This document shows, one piece after another, positions 9,601-22,738 of a stretch of DNA of 64,000 nt. Both the position numbers and the translations under genes were made by a program. The notes beneath the pieces were generated by a model that was given only the letters and a program-made list of their open reading frames with translations, ran no database searches and was not told the DNA's origin. The DNA is from Raphanus sativus (taxonomy: Eukaryota; Streptophyta; Magnoliopsida; Brassicales; Brassicaceae), in NCBI RefSeq assembly GCF_000801105.2, contig NC_079516.1, forward strand, positions 31,206,790 to 31,270,789, read 5' to 3'. The stretch's first letter is position 1. Each line of letters begins with the position of its first letter.

Positions 9601-12600
9601 AATCTCATAGGAATTGTGAGGAAGAAGATATCCCACTTTCTATCCCGGTGATTCCAGATTAGCCTGTTCGGACATATGGCAATATCTTTATGATTCTTAT
9701 CAAACCAGGATGACCCACGATGTAAGAAGCTTGATTGGGAACCACTAATCAGTGGAGAACAACCAGGAAGTTGAATAAATCTCATAGGAGTTGTGAGTAA
9801 GAAGATATCTCACTTTCTATCCAGATGATTCCAGATTAGCATGTTCGGACATATGCCATTATCTTTATGATTCTTATCAAACCAGGATGAACCAATATGT
9901 AAGATTGGGAACCACTAATCAGTGGAGAGTAACAAGGAAGTTGAATAAATCTCATAGGAGTTGTGAGGAAGAAGATATCCCACTTTCTATCCCGGTGATT
10001 CCAGATTAGCCTGTTCGGACATATGGCAATATCTTCATGATTCTTATCGAACCAGGATGAACCACGATGTAAGAAGCTTTATTTGGAACCACTAATCAGT
10101 GGAGAATAACCAGGAAGTTGAATAAATCTCATAGGAGTTGTGAGTAAGAAGATATCCCACTTTCTATCCAGATGATTCCTGATTAGCCTGTTCGGACATA
10201 TGCCGTTATCTTCATGATTCTTATCAAACCAGGATGAACCACGATGTAAGAAGCTTTATTTGGAACCACTAATCAGTGGAGAATAACCAGGAAGTTGAAT
10301 AAATCTCATAGGAGTTGTGAGTAAGAAGATATCCCACTTTCTATCCGGATGATTCCAGATTAGCCTGTTCGGACATATGGCATTTTCTTCATGATTCTTA
10401 TCAAACCAGGATGAAACACGATCTAAGAAGCTTTATTTGGAACCACTAATCAGTGGAGAATAACCAGGAAGTTGAATAAATCTCATAGGAGTTGTGAGTA
10501 AGAAAATATCCCACTTTTTATCCAGATGATTCCAGATTAGCCTGTTCGGACATATGACAATATCTTCATGATTCTTATCAAACCAGGATGAACCACGATA
10601 TAAGAAGCTTTATTTGGAACCACTAATCAGTGGAGAATAACCAGGAAGTTGAATAAATCTCATAAGTGTTGTGAGTAAGAAGATATCCCACTTTCTATCC
10701 AGATGATTCCAGATTAGCCTGTTCGGACATATGCCATTATCTTCATGATTCTTATCAAACCAGGATGAACCAATATGTAAGAAGCTTGATTGGGAACCAC
10801 TAATCAGTGGAGAATAACCAGGAAGTTGAATAAATCTCATAAGTGTTGTGAGTAAGAAGATATCCCACTTTCTATCCAGATGATTCCAGATTACCTGTTC
10901 GGACATATGGTAATATCTTCATGATTCTTATCAAACCAGGATGAACCAATATCTAAGAAGCTTGATTGGGAACCACTAATCAGTGGAGAATAACCAGGAA
11001 GTTGAATAAATCTCATAGGAGTTGTGAGTAAGAAGATATCCCACTTTCTATCCAGATGATTCCAGATTAGCCTGTTCGGACATATGGCATTATCTTCATG
11101 ATTCTTATCAAACCAGGATGAACCACGATGTAAGAAGCTTTATTTGGAACCACTAATCAGTGGAGAATAACCAGGAAGTTGAATAAATCTCATAGGAGTT
11201 GTGAGAAAGAAGATATCCCACTTTCTATCCAGTGATTCCAGATTAGCCTGTTCGGACATATGGCAATATCTTCATGATTCTTATCAAACCAGGATGAACC
11301 ACGATCTAAGAAGCTTTATTTGGAACCACTAATCAGTGGAGAATAACCAGGAAGTTGAATAAATCTCATAAGTGTTGTGAGCAAGAAGATATCCCACCTT
11401 TTATCCAGATGATTCCAGATTAGCATGTTCGGACATATGCCATTATCTTCATGATTCTTATCAAACCAGGATGAACAAATATGTAAGAAGCTTGATTGGA
11501 ACCACTAATCAGTGGAGAATAACCAGGAAGTTGAATAAATCTCATAGGAGTTGTGAGTAAGAAGATATCCCACTTTCTATCCAGGTGATTCCAGATTAGC
11601 CTGTTCGGACATATGGTAATATCTTCATGATTCTTATCAAACCAGGATGAACCAATATCTAAGAAGCTTGATTGGGAACCACTAATCAGTGGAGAATAAC
11701 CAGGAAGTTGAATAAATCTCATAGGAGTTGTGAGTAAGAAGATATCCCACTTTCTATCCAGATGATTCCAGATTAGCCTGTTCGGACATATGCCATTATC
11801 TTCATGATTCTTATCAAACCAGGATGAACCACGATCTAAGAAGCTTTATTTGGAACCACTAATCAGTGGAGAATAACCAGGAATTTGAATAAATCTCATA
11901 GGAGTTGTGAGGAAGAAGATATCCCACTTTCTATCCAGTGATTCCAGATTAGCCTGTTCGGACATATGGCAATATCTTCATGATTCTTATCAAACCAGGA
12001 TGAACCAATATGTAAGAAGCTTGATTTGGAACCACTAATCAGTGGAGAATAACCAGGAAGTTGAATAAATCTCATAGGAGTTGTGAGGAAAAAGATATCC
12101 CACTTTCTATCCAGATGATTCCAGATTAGCTTGTTCGGACATATGGCAATATCTTCATGATTCTTATCAAACCAGGATGAACCACGATCTAAGAAGCTTT
12201 GATTGGAACCACTAATCAGTGGAGAATAACCAGGAAGGTGAATAAATCTCATAGGAGTTGTGAGTAAGAAGATATCCCACTTTCTATCCAGATGATTCCA
12301 GATTAGCCTGTTCGGACATATGCCATTATCTTCATGATTCTTATCAAACCAGGATGAACCAATATGTAAGAAGCTTGATTGGGAACCACTAATCAGTGGA
12401 GAATAACCAGGAAGTTGAATAAATCTCATAGGAGTTGTGAGAAGAAGATATCCCACTTTCTATCCAGATGATTCCAGATTAGCCTGTTCGGACATATGGC
12501 AATATCTTCATGATTCTTATCAAACCAGGATGAACCACGATCTAAGAAGCTTTATTTGGAACCACTAATCAGTGGAGAATAACCAGGAAGTTGAATAAAT

Positions 12601-15600
12601 CTCATAGGAGTTGTGAGTAAGAAGATATCCCACTTTCTATCCAGATGATTCCAGATTAGCCTGTTCGGACATATGGCAATATCTTCATGATTCTTATCAA
12701 ACCAGGATGAACCACGATCTAAGAAGCTTTATTTGGAACCACTAATCAGTGGAGAATAACCAGGAAGTTGAATAAATCTCATAGGAGTTGTGAGTAAGAA
12801 GATATCCCACTTTCTATCCAGATGATTCCAGATTAGCCTGTTCGGACATATGGCAATATCTTCATGATTCTTATCAAACCAGGATAAACCACGATCTAAG
12901 AAGCTTTATTTGGAACCACTAATCAGTGGAGAATAACCAGGAAGTTGAATAAATCTCATAGGAGTTGTGAGAAAGAAAATATCCCACTTTCTATCCAGAT
13001 GATTCCAGATTAGCCTGTTCGGACATATGGCAATATCTTCATGATTCTTATCAAACCAGGATGAACCACGATCTAAGAAGCTTTATTTGGAACCACTAAT
13101 CAGTGGAGAATAACCAGGAAGTTGAATAAATCTCATAAGTGTTGTGAGCAAGAAGATATCCCACCTTCTATCCAGATGATTCCAGATTAGCCTGTTCGGA
13201 CATATGCCATTATCTTCATGATTCTTATCAAACCAGGATGAACCAATATGTAAGAAGCTTTATTGGGAACCACTAATCAGTGGAGAATAACCAGGAAGTT
13301 GAATAAATCTCATAGGAGTTGTGAGTAAGAAAATATCCCACTTTCTATCCAGATGATTCCAGATTAGCCTGTTCGGACATATGGCAATATCTTCATGATT
13401 CTTATCAAACCAGGATGAACCACGATCTAAGAAGCTTGATTGGAACCACTAATCAGTGGAGAATAACCAAGAAGTTGAATAAATCTCATAAGTGTTGTGA
13501 GTAAGAAGATATCCCACCTTCTATCCAGATGATTCCAGATTAGCCTGTTCGGACATATGCCATTATCTTCATGATTCTTATCAAACCAGGATGAACCAAC
13601 GATCTAAGAAGCTTTATTTGGAACCACTAATCAGTGGAGAATAACCAGGAAGTTGAATAAATCTCATAGGAGTTGTGAGTAAGAAGATATCCCACTTTCT
13701 ATCCAGATGATTCCAGATTAGCCTGTTCGGACATATGGCAATATCTTCATGATTCTTATCAAACCAGGATGAACCACGATCTAAGAAGCTTTATTTGGAA
13801 CCACTAATCAGTGGAGAATAACCAGGAAGTTGAATAAATCTCATAGGAGTTGTGAGAAAGAAAATATCCCACTTTCTATCCAGATGATTCCAGATTAGCC
13901 TGTTCGGACATATGGCAATATCTTCATGATTCTTATCAAACCAGGATGAACCACGATCTAAGAAGCTTTATTTGGAACCACTAATCAGTGGAGAATAACC
14001 AGGAAGTTGAATAAATCTCATAAGTGTTGTGAGCAAGAAGATATCCCACCTTCTATCCAGATGATTCCAGATTAGCCTGTTCGGACATATGCCATTATCT
14101 TCATGATTCTTATCAAACCAGGATGAACAAATATCTAAGAAGCTTTATTTGGAACCACTAATCAGTGGAGAATAACCAGGAAGTTGAATAAATCTCATAG
14201 GAGTTGTGAGTAAGAAGATATCCCACTTTCTATCCAGATGATTCCAGATTAGCCTGTTCGGACATATGGCAATATCTTCATGATTCTTATCAAACCAGGA
14301 TGAACCACGATCTAAGAAGCTTTTTTGGAACCACTAATCAGTGGAGAATAACCAGGAAGTTGAATAAATCTCATAGGAGTTGTGAGTAAGAAGATATCCC
14401 ACTTTCTATCCAGATGATTCCAGATTAGCCTGTTCGGACATATGGCAATATCTTCATGATTCTTATCAAACCAGGATGAACCACGATCTAAGAAGCTTTA
14501 TTTGGAACCACTAATCAGTGGAGAATAACCAGGAAGTTGAATAAATCTCATAAGTGTTGTGAGTAAAGAAGATATCCCACCTTCTATCCAGATGATTCCA
14601 GATTAGCTTGTTCGGACATATGCCATTATCTTCATGATTCTTATCAAACCAGGATGAACCAATATCTAAGAAGCTTGATTTGGAACCACTAATCAGTGGA
14701 GAATAACCAGGAAGTTGAATAAATCTCATAGGAGTTGTGAGTAAGAAGATATCCCACTTTCTATCCAGATGATTCCAGATTAGCCTGTTCGGACATATGG
14801 CAATCTTCATGATTCTTATCAAACCAGGATGAACCAATATGTAAGAAGCTTCATTGGGAACCACTAATCAGTGGAGAATAACAAGGAAGTTGAATAAATC
14901 TCATAGGAGTTGTGAGGAAGAAGATATCCCACTTTCTATCCAGATGATTCCAGATTAGCCTGTTCGGACATATGGCAATATCTTCATGATTCTTATCAAA
15001 CCAGGATGAACCAATATGTAAGAAGCTTTATTGGGAACCACTAATCAGTGGAGAATAACCAGGAAGTTGAATAAATCTCATAGGAGTTGTGAGTAAGAAG
15101 ATATCCCACTTTCTATCCAGATGATTCCAGATTAGCCTGTTCGGACATATGGCAATATCTTCATGATTCTTATCAAACCAGGATGAACCACGATCTAAGA
15201 AGCTTTATTTGGAACCACTAATCAGTGGAGAATAACCAGGAAGTTGAATAAATCTCATAGGAGTTGTGAGTAAGAAGATATCCCACTTTCTATCCAGATG
15301 ATTCCAGATTAGCCTGTTCGGACATATGGCAATATCTTCATGATTCTTATCAAACCAGGATGAACCACGATGTAAGAAGCTTTATTGGGAACCACTAATC
15401 AGTGGAGAATAACCAGGAAGTTGAATAAATCTCATAGGAGTTGTGAGTAAGAAGATATCCCACTTTCTATCCAGATGATTCCAGATTAGCATGTTCGGAC
15501 ATATGGCAATATCTTCATGATTCTTATCAAACCAGGATGAACCACGATCTAAGAAGCTTTATTTGGAACCACTAATCAGTGGAGAATAACCAGGAAGTTG

Positions 15601-18164
15601 AATAAATCTCATAGGAGTTGTGAGTAAGAAGATATCCCACTTTCTATCCAGATGATTCCAGATTAGCCTGTTCGGACATATGGCAATATCTTCATGATTC
15701 TTATCAAACCAGGATGAACCACGATCTAAGAAGCTTTATTTGGAACCACTAATCAGTGGAGAATAACATAGGAAGTTGAATAAATCTCATAAGTGTTGTG
15801 AGTAAGAAGATATCCCACCTTCTATCCAGATGATTCCAGATTAGCTTGTTCGGACATATGCCATTATCTTCATGATTCTTATCAAACCAGGATGAACCAC
15901 GATCTAAGAAGCTTTATTTGGAACCACTAATCAGTGGAGAATAACCAGGAAGTTGAATAAATCTCATAGGAGTTGTGAGTAAGAAGAAATCCCACTTTCT
16001 ATCCAGATGATTCCAGATTAGCCTGTTCGGACATATGGCAATAATCTTCATGATTCTTATCAAACCAGGATTAACCACGATGTAAGAAGCTTGTTTGGGA
16101 ACCACTAATCAGTGGAGAATAACACAGGAAGTTGAATAAATCTCATAGGAGTTGTGAGTAAGAAGATATCCCCACTTTCTATCCAGATGATTCCAGATTA
16201 GCCTGTTCGGACATATGGCAATATCTTCATGATTCTTATCAAACCAGGATGAACCACGATGCTAAGAAGCTTTATTTGGAACCACTAATCAGTGGAGAAT
16301 AACCAGAAGTTTAATAAATCTCATAGGAGTTGTGAGTAAGAAGATATCCCACTTTCTATCCAGATGATTCAAGATTAGCATGTTCGGACATATGGCAATA
16401 TCTTCATGATTCTTATCAAACCAGGATGAACCACGATCTAAGAAGCTTTATTTGGAACCTCTAATCAGTGGAGAATAAATAGGAAGTTGAATAAATCTCA
16501 TAAGTGTTGTGAGTAAGAAGATATCCCACCTTCTATCCAGATGATTCCAGATTAGCCTGTTCGGACATATGCCATTATCTTCATGATTCTTATCAAACCA
16601 GGATGAACCAATCTAAGAAGCTTTATTGGGAACCACTAATCAGTGGAGAATAACCAGGAAGTTGAATAAATCTCATAGGAGTTGTGAGTAAGAAGATATC
16701 CCACTTTCTATCCAGATGATTCCAGATTAGCCTGTTCGGACATATGGCAATATCTTCATGATGTTCTTATCAACCAGGATGAACCACGATCTAAGAAGCT
16801 TTATTGGAACCACTAATCAGTGGAGAATAACCAGGAAGTTGAATAAATCTCATAGGAGTTGTGAGTAAGAAGATATCCCACTTTCTATCCAGATGATTCC
16901 AGATTAGCCTGTTCGGACATATGGCAATATCTTCATGATTCTTATCAAACCAGGATGAACCACGATCTAAGAAGCTTTATTTGGAACCACTAATCAGTGG
17001 AGAATAACCAGAAGTTGAATAAATCTCATAAGTGTTGTGAGTAAGAAGATATCCACCTTCTATCCAGATGATTCCAGATTAGCCTGTTCGGACATATGGC
17101 ATTATCTTCATGATTCTTATCAAACCAGGATGAACCATATCTAAGAAGCTTGATTGGAACCACTAATCAGTGGAGAATAACCAGGAAGTTGAATAAATCT
17201 CATAGGAGTTGTGAGTAAGAAGATATCCCACTTTCTATCCAGATGATTCCAGATTAGCCTGTTCGGACATATGGCAATTATCTTCATGATTCTTATCAAA
17301 CCAGGATGAACCACGATCTAAGAAGCTTTATTTGGGAACCACTAATCAGTGGAGAATAACCAGGGAAGTTGAATAAATCTCATAAGGAGTTGTGAGTAAG
17401 AAGATATCCCACCTTCTATCCAGATGATTCCAGATTAGCCTGTTCGGACATATGCCATTATCTTCATGATTCTTATCAAACCAGGATGAACCACGATCTA
17501 AGAAGCTTTATTGGGAACCACTAATCAGTGGAGAATAACCAGGAAGTTGAATAAATCTCATAGGAGTTGTGAGTAAGAAGATATCCCACTTTCTATCCAG
17601 ATGATTCCAGATTAGCCTGTTCGGACAATGCCATTATCTCATGATTCTTATCAAACCAGGATGAACCACGATCTAAGAAGCTTTATTGGAACCACTAATC
17701 AGTGGAGAATAACCAGGAAGTTGAATAAATCTCATAGGAGTTGTGAGGAAGAAGATATCCCACTTTCTATCCAGATGATTCCAGATTAGCCTGTTCGGAC
17801 ATATGGCAATTATCTTCATGATCTTATCAACCAGGATGAAACCCATATGTAAGAAGCTTTATTTGGAACCACTAATCAGGAGAATAACCAGGAAGTTGAA
17901 TAAATCTCATAGGAGTTGTGAGCAAAAGAGATATCCCACTTTCTATTCCAGATGATTCCAGATTAGCCTGTTTCGGACATATGGCAATTATCTTCATGAT
18001 TCTTATCAAACAGGATGAACCACGATCTAAGAAGCTTTATTGGGAACCACTAATCAGTGGAGAATAACCAGGAAGTTGAATAAATCTCATAGTGTTGTGA
18101 GTTAAGAAGATATCCCACTTTCTATCCAGATGATTCCAATTAGCCTGTTCGACATATTGGCAAT
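6622..18164 (+). repeat. 177-bp centromeric-type satellite array (~65 monomers)
   Basis: Tandem head-to-tail monomers; successive AAGCTT sites at 12547, 12724, 12901 and 13078 are exactly 177 bp apart. Each monomer carries HindIII, EcoRV and NdeI motifs and a short dyad CCACTAATCAGTGG. Two common variants alternate irregularly: one with CAATATGTAAGAAGCTTGAT and one with CACGATCTAAGAAGCTTTAT. From 6798 to about 12450 there is a tandem duplication of about 16 monomers. Monomers from 11 to 16 kb are very uniform. From about 16 kb to the gap, single-base insertions and deletions multiply. Since 177 is 59 codons, long antisense frames occur by chance; they are not genes. The array is a likely site for centromeric chromatin, an inference from family resemblance. 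Confidence 0.97.
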
Positions 18165-18264
18165 NNNNNNNNNNNNNNNNNNNNNNNNNNNNNNNNNNNN
18201 NNNNNNNNNNNNNNNNNNNNNNNNNNNNNNNNNNNNNNNNNNNNNNNNNNNNNNNNNNNNNNNN
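18165..18264. other. assembly gap (100 N)
   Basis: Exactly 100 N, the usual placeholder for a gap of unknown size. Satellite ends on the left; the GC-rich minisatellite of element E begins on the right. Order and distance across it are not supported by sequence. Confidence 0.98.
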
Positions 18265-18605
18265 GCCTGGCGACTACGGCCAGCACGGACGCTAGCCGCC
18301 GGCGGCCACGGCCAGCACGGGGCTAGCCGCCCGGCGACCACGGCCAGCACGGGCGCTAGCCGCCGGCGGCCACGGCCAGCACGGGGCTAGCCGCCCGGCG
18401 ACCACGGCCAGCACGGGCGCTAGCCGCCGGCGGCCACGGCCAGCACGGGGCTAGCCGCCCGGCGACCACGGCCAGCACGGGCATTAGCCGCCGGCGGCCA
18501 CGGCCAGCACGGGGCTAGCCGCCCGGCGACCACGGCCAGCACGGGCGCTAGCCGCCGGCGGCCACGGCCAGCACGGGGCTAGCCGCCCGGCGACCACGGC
18601 CGCGA
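18265..18605 (-). repeat. GC-rich minisatellite inside element E
   Basis: About 11 units of the 31-32-bp CCGTGCTGGCCG repeat (minus strand), alternating two variants to give a dimer of about 63 bp. It corresponds to the internal, not the LTR, array of element H. Confidence 0.92.
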
Positions 18606-19421
18606 CCGGAATCGGCTGCTCGGTTCCTTCGGCTTGTGCGTGTTTTTGCGTAGGTTTTTCCTCGTGTAGAAAATGTTTCTAGCCGTTGATTTCGAGATGA
18701 TGAATCTCGAACTTAATATTTTTCAAGGTTTCTCGATTAACAATTAGTCTCTCGAGGTTGCTCTAACATCTTTCATGTTTTTCCGAGGACCTTCAGGTAT
18801 CGATTTCATCTTAATCGATCTTGATCCCAGCAAGAAGTTATTTCCTAGAACGTTGTTGATTTTTTATTTTACGAGAGTTATTTTACAAAATGTTGTCGAG
18901 TTAATTTTACGGAAAATGTTTTGTAAAATGTTGTCGAGTTTAATCATGCAAAAGCTGTCTCGTGAAATATTTTCGAGAATTTATTTTACGAAAGGTGTTC
19001 CGTAAAATGTTGTCGAATTTTATTTATAGAAACGCTGATTGGTAACCCGATCAGTCGTGCTTTCTGTTTCATGAGTAATCTGGGGTTTCTCCGCGATTTC
19101 CAGGAGAACAAATCTTTTTCCGGGAAATTCTAAAAAACATTTCCAGTCGAAACTCTACTCGGTAATCAGACCGTCATATCAGCCTTGGGCTCGATCCTTC
19201 CTAAAATCGTATGTGGGTCGTTTAGCCGTGATTCGGCCCCCTTTTGGGCTGTCTTGGGACTTAGACGTTTTAACGATTTTTCTTTAGAAAAAGCCGTTGA
19301 TGTGACGCTGGTTTTTCCGAAAGGATTTCAATTCTCCGTATAGTTAAGGCAACTGGTGTTCAAGCTAACCATAGCCTGTTTTATACGGTAGGCAGGAATC
19401 CGTCTCCACTACCAAGTCTTT

Positions 19422-19694
19422 TTATGAATTTTCCCGAAGTCTTTCTTCGATAATCCCAAACGAGGGGGGTTGTGTCCATGGACCCGAGGACCGTGTTGCA
19501 AGAACTTGGACGGGGGTGCATGGTTGATAGGACCCGAACTTGGTTGGGATGGTCCGTTCTCGGAACGTTTGTCCGTAAGATGATAATCTTATATAACCGT
19601 TTGCATAAGCGTTGGTCGTAGGAGCAGTCACTGCTGAAGTTGTTTTACCAGCGTCGATGTGAGCTGCGAGTTTGTCTTTCATATTTCCAGACAT
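19422..19694 (-). pseudogene. gag N-terminus fragment (element E)
   Basis: ATG at 19694, 90 codons to a stop. It begins MSGNMKDKL and continues AHIDAGKTTSAVTAP, nearly identical to the start in element H (50024-50338). The two copies differ in frame at their ends, so at least one is shifted. No capsid domain follows; the next sequence is LTR-like. Function unknown; it may only retain RNA or packaging signals. Confidence 0.6.
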
Positions 19695-19743
19695 TACTTT
19701 GATCAAGCGTTTTGCGGCCGTAAGAGTAAGAGTAATCCGTCCC

Positions 19744-19761
19744 CCCCTCTCTCTAGCGCCA
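19744..19761 (-). other. primer-binding site of element E
   Basis: Minus-strand TGGCGCTAGAGAGAGGGG just inside the LTR end at 19765. It differs from the D/I/H motif at one position. Confidence 0.72.
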
Positions 19762-19764
19762 AAC

Positions 19765-20607
19765 TGTGGGAACCGAAATTCGCACTGTCGATTTTGATTA
19801 AGTAAAACGGAGGAAAGCTAAGTAAACCTAACTTTCCCTGAAGGTCCGGATTCTCTGCGACAACCAACGACAAGTGATCAAATAAATGCGGAAAGGTTTT
19901 ATTGAGATTTGGGACTGGACCTTAAGGAAGGCTGCCTACGTACCCCTTTCGAGGATCAAGTCGGACGTAGTTCAGTTGGAAGGGTTTGAACAAGAGATCG
20001 AACTGCCTGGCGGAGTTCGTCTAGTACGAGCGTTAGTCATAGAAACGGGCATGTCGAGAATAATGCCTAGGGTTTCTATGTGCGGAACTCTAAGTAAAAG
20101 GATTGTTAGATCCTTCCGAGAGAGACATGAGTCTGCGATTAAGATTTGAGACTGGACCTTAAGGAAGGCTGCCTACGTACCCCTTTCGAGGATCAAGTCG
20201 GACGTAGTTCAGTTGGAAAGATTTGAACAAGAGATCGAACTGCTCCTACAACGGGGGCTAGCCGCCGGCGGCCAGGACCAGCACGGGGGCTAGCCGCCGC
20301 CGGCCAGGACCAGCACGTGCGTCTCGACGAGGGCTTCGATTTGATATCTTGATCGTTCTCTGGGTCCTCACGGTTTGAGAGAACGGGCTCTTTGAAGTAA
20401 ACCTTTGATTATAACGCGTTATAACGCGACTAAATCTGAGTTGGTTTTCTCGTAAAGTTTATCGTGTAAAACAAGAACGATCGACTTTAACATAGGTTTT
20501 TTAAGCTGTACGACTTGTCTTGGTTTCGACGCTTGTTTTATGGAAAGTCCGCGCATGATAAATATTTTTAGCCGTTGATTTCGAGATAACCGTTTTTGAC
20601 CCCAACA
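19765..20607 (-). repeat. 5' LTR of element E (short variant)
   Basis: 843 bp, TGTTGGGGTCAAAAACGG to TTCCCACA, about half the length of LTR H. A stretch of about 104 bp occurs twice (19901-20008 and 20141-20243). It carries a copia-like 80-bp block at about 20320-20397 and two or three GC-rich minisatellite units at 20248-20318. The U5 part (19765-20010) is nearly identical to LTR H. Confidence 0.85.
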
Positions 20608-22738
20608 GATAGCGTGCAGTTTCTTATCTTTTTGTTGCCCTAGAACTGCTCCAACTGCGAAATCACTTGCATCGCACATAATCTCGAAAGGTAGATTCCA
20701 ATCCGGTGGTTGTACGACTGGGGCAGTTATAAGAGACTTCTTCAGGGCTTCGAAGGCTCTTTGCATTCTGGTGTAAAATCGAATTTAACCTCTTTGCATA
20801 GAAGATTATTCAAAGGTCTAGCAATCTTAATGAAATCTTGTATGAATCTTCTGTAAAATCCGGCATGCCCAAGGAAACTCCTTATGTCTTTAACATTTGT
20901 GGGTGCCGGTAGACCAGTCATTACTTCGATTTTGGCCCTGTCCACTTCTATTCCAGCTGCAGAAACTTTATGTCCAAGGACTATACCATCGTTTACCATG
21001 AAATGACATTTTTCCCAGTTTAGGACAAGATTCTTTTCTTCGCATCTTTCCATTACTTTGCACAAGTTGTCTAGGCAATCCTTAAAACTTGATCCGTAAA
21101 CCAAAAATTCGTCCATAAAGACTTCCATGAAATCTTCGATCATGTCTGTGAATATTGACATCATGCAGCGTTGGAAAGTGGCAGGTGCGTCACATAGTCC
21201 AAATGGCATTCTGCGATATGCAAACGTTCCGTAGGGCAAGTAAAAGTTGTCTTTTCCTGATCTTCTGGATGTATCGGTATCTGGAAAAATCCCGAATATC
21301 CGTCAAGAAAACAATAATATTTGTGGTTGGCCAGTCTTTCTAGCATTTGATCGATGAAAGGTAAGGGAAAATGGTCTTTCCTAGTAGCAGCATTCAGTTT
21401 CCTATAATCGATACACATTCGATGTCCAGTGATAGTGCGTGTAGGTATATGTTCATCTTTATCATTTTTAACCACTGTGATCCCTCCTTTCTTTGGTACA
21501 ACATGCACATGGCTTACCCATTTACTGTCTGAGATAGGATATATAACTCCAGCATCCAGAAGTTTAATTATCTCTTTTTTCACTACCTCTTTTAGGTTTG
21601 GGTTAAGTCTCCTTTGCTGTTCTATAGATGTTTTCGCATCTTCTTCGAGGTGGATACGGTGCATGCAAAGGTCAAGAGCTATTCCGAGAATATCATCGAG
21701 AGAATACCCGATCGCTCTCCTATACTTACACAGTTTGTTTAACAGGAGTGCAAGCTCTCCATTCGTGAGATTGGCATTAACAATGACAGGATATGATTTA
21801 TCGCAAAGGAACACATATTTCAGGCCAGCTGGAAGTGGTTTTAGCTCAACCTTGGGTGCTTTTTCTTTACTCCAGTTAGTCGATGAAGAAGATGATCGAT
21901 CGATAGTTTCTCTGAGGTATTGATCCATAATAATTTCCGAATTGTCATTTTCTTCGTTTGCTGTTTCGATACTTGCGTCCATAAGGTTCGCATATTCCTC
22001 TGTCCTGCTATCTACGCTCAGAATTTCTTGTTCATCAGGAGTGAATATGTCTTCTTGTGGATTATCGGAACATATATCCATAAAGTATTCCTTCTCTAGC
22101 TCATAAACTTCTTCTGTGTAGAAGGCGTGATCGTCTATCAGAGGATGTTTGACTAGCTTTTCCATGTCGAAGTTCATTGATATATCTCTGACATTTAAGT
22201 TAATCTTTCCTCCTTTAACATCTATGATTGCTCCTGCAGTAGCCAAGAAGGGCCGACCCAATATAAGGGGGTCCTTCGGTACTTGTTTATACTTTAATAC
22301 AACGAAATCCGTTGGTATGAAGCAATCGTCAATTTTGATTGGTACATCTACGAGGATCCCTTCAGGTACCCTAATAGAACGATCAGCTAGAACTAGCGTG
22401 ATTGGCATTGGAACGAATTCATCATAACCTAATGAAACTGCCACAGAGTATGGCATGAAGTTTACACTGGAACCAAGATCACAAAGAGATCGAGGAAAAC
22501 GTGCGTTTTGTATCTTGCAATCTAGGACAAAACTGCCAGGGTCAGTCCTTTTGATTGAAGTTTCTCCTTGTACCATCGCACTTACTTCCTCTGACACCAT
22601 CATAACGCTTTGTTCTCCACTCGAGGATATCATATCTTTTACGTACTTCTTCACCGAGGGGGCTATCTTAATGGCGTCACTGAGAGGCATCTCGAAAATG
22701 ATTTTATCGAAGGCCTTTTTGCAAATTGCATGTTCCAA
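20608..22738 (-). pseudogene. Athila protease-reverse transcriptase, frameshifted
   Basis: From 22738 to 21161 one frame is open for 525 codons: a gag tail, then an aspartic-protease-like domain with CDLGSSVNFMPYS near 22458-22486 (DLG rather than DTG, as also in element F) and DPLILGRPFLATAGAIIDV, then the linker KAPKVELKPLPAGLKY, then RT motifs MCIDYRKLNAATRKDHFPLP and FLDGYSGFFQI. A frameshift near 21240 moves the rest of RT (YGTFAYRRMPFGLCDAPATF) to another frame, and a second near 20760 shifts the RNase H start. The catalytic FMDD box reads FMDE (about 21103-21120), an Asp-to-Glu change expected to cripple polymerisation. Element E interrupts the frame after DKKLHAI. Confidence 0.87.

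Larger units (their letters stand above)
18265..20607 (-). mobile_element. non-autonomous Tat-type element E, 5' part
   Basis: On the minus strand: LTR 20607-19765, primer-binding site, short gag start (19694-19422), then a block (about 19420-18265) that is the reverse complement of the interior of element H (50340-51380), including its GC-rich minisatellite. E and H therefore share one unusual structure. E is inserted in the RNase H region of Athila K: the right flank reads DKKLHAI before the LTR begins. The left end is lost in the gap. Confidence 0.87.

Noticed and set aside
11896..12456. 186-codon minus-strand frame and similar frames throughout 6.6-18 kb
   Set aside because: It is satellite DNA; the frame stays open because 177 bp is divisible by three. 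No start context or conservation independent of the repeat.
6622..18164. CRISPR-like regular repeats
   Set aside because: Monomers are contiguous 177-bp units with no unique spacers, and the context is a plant genome.
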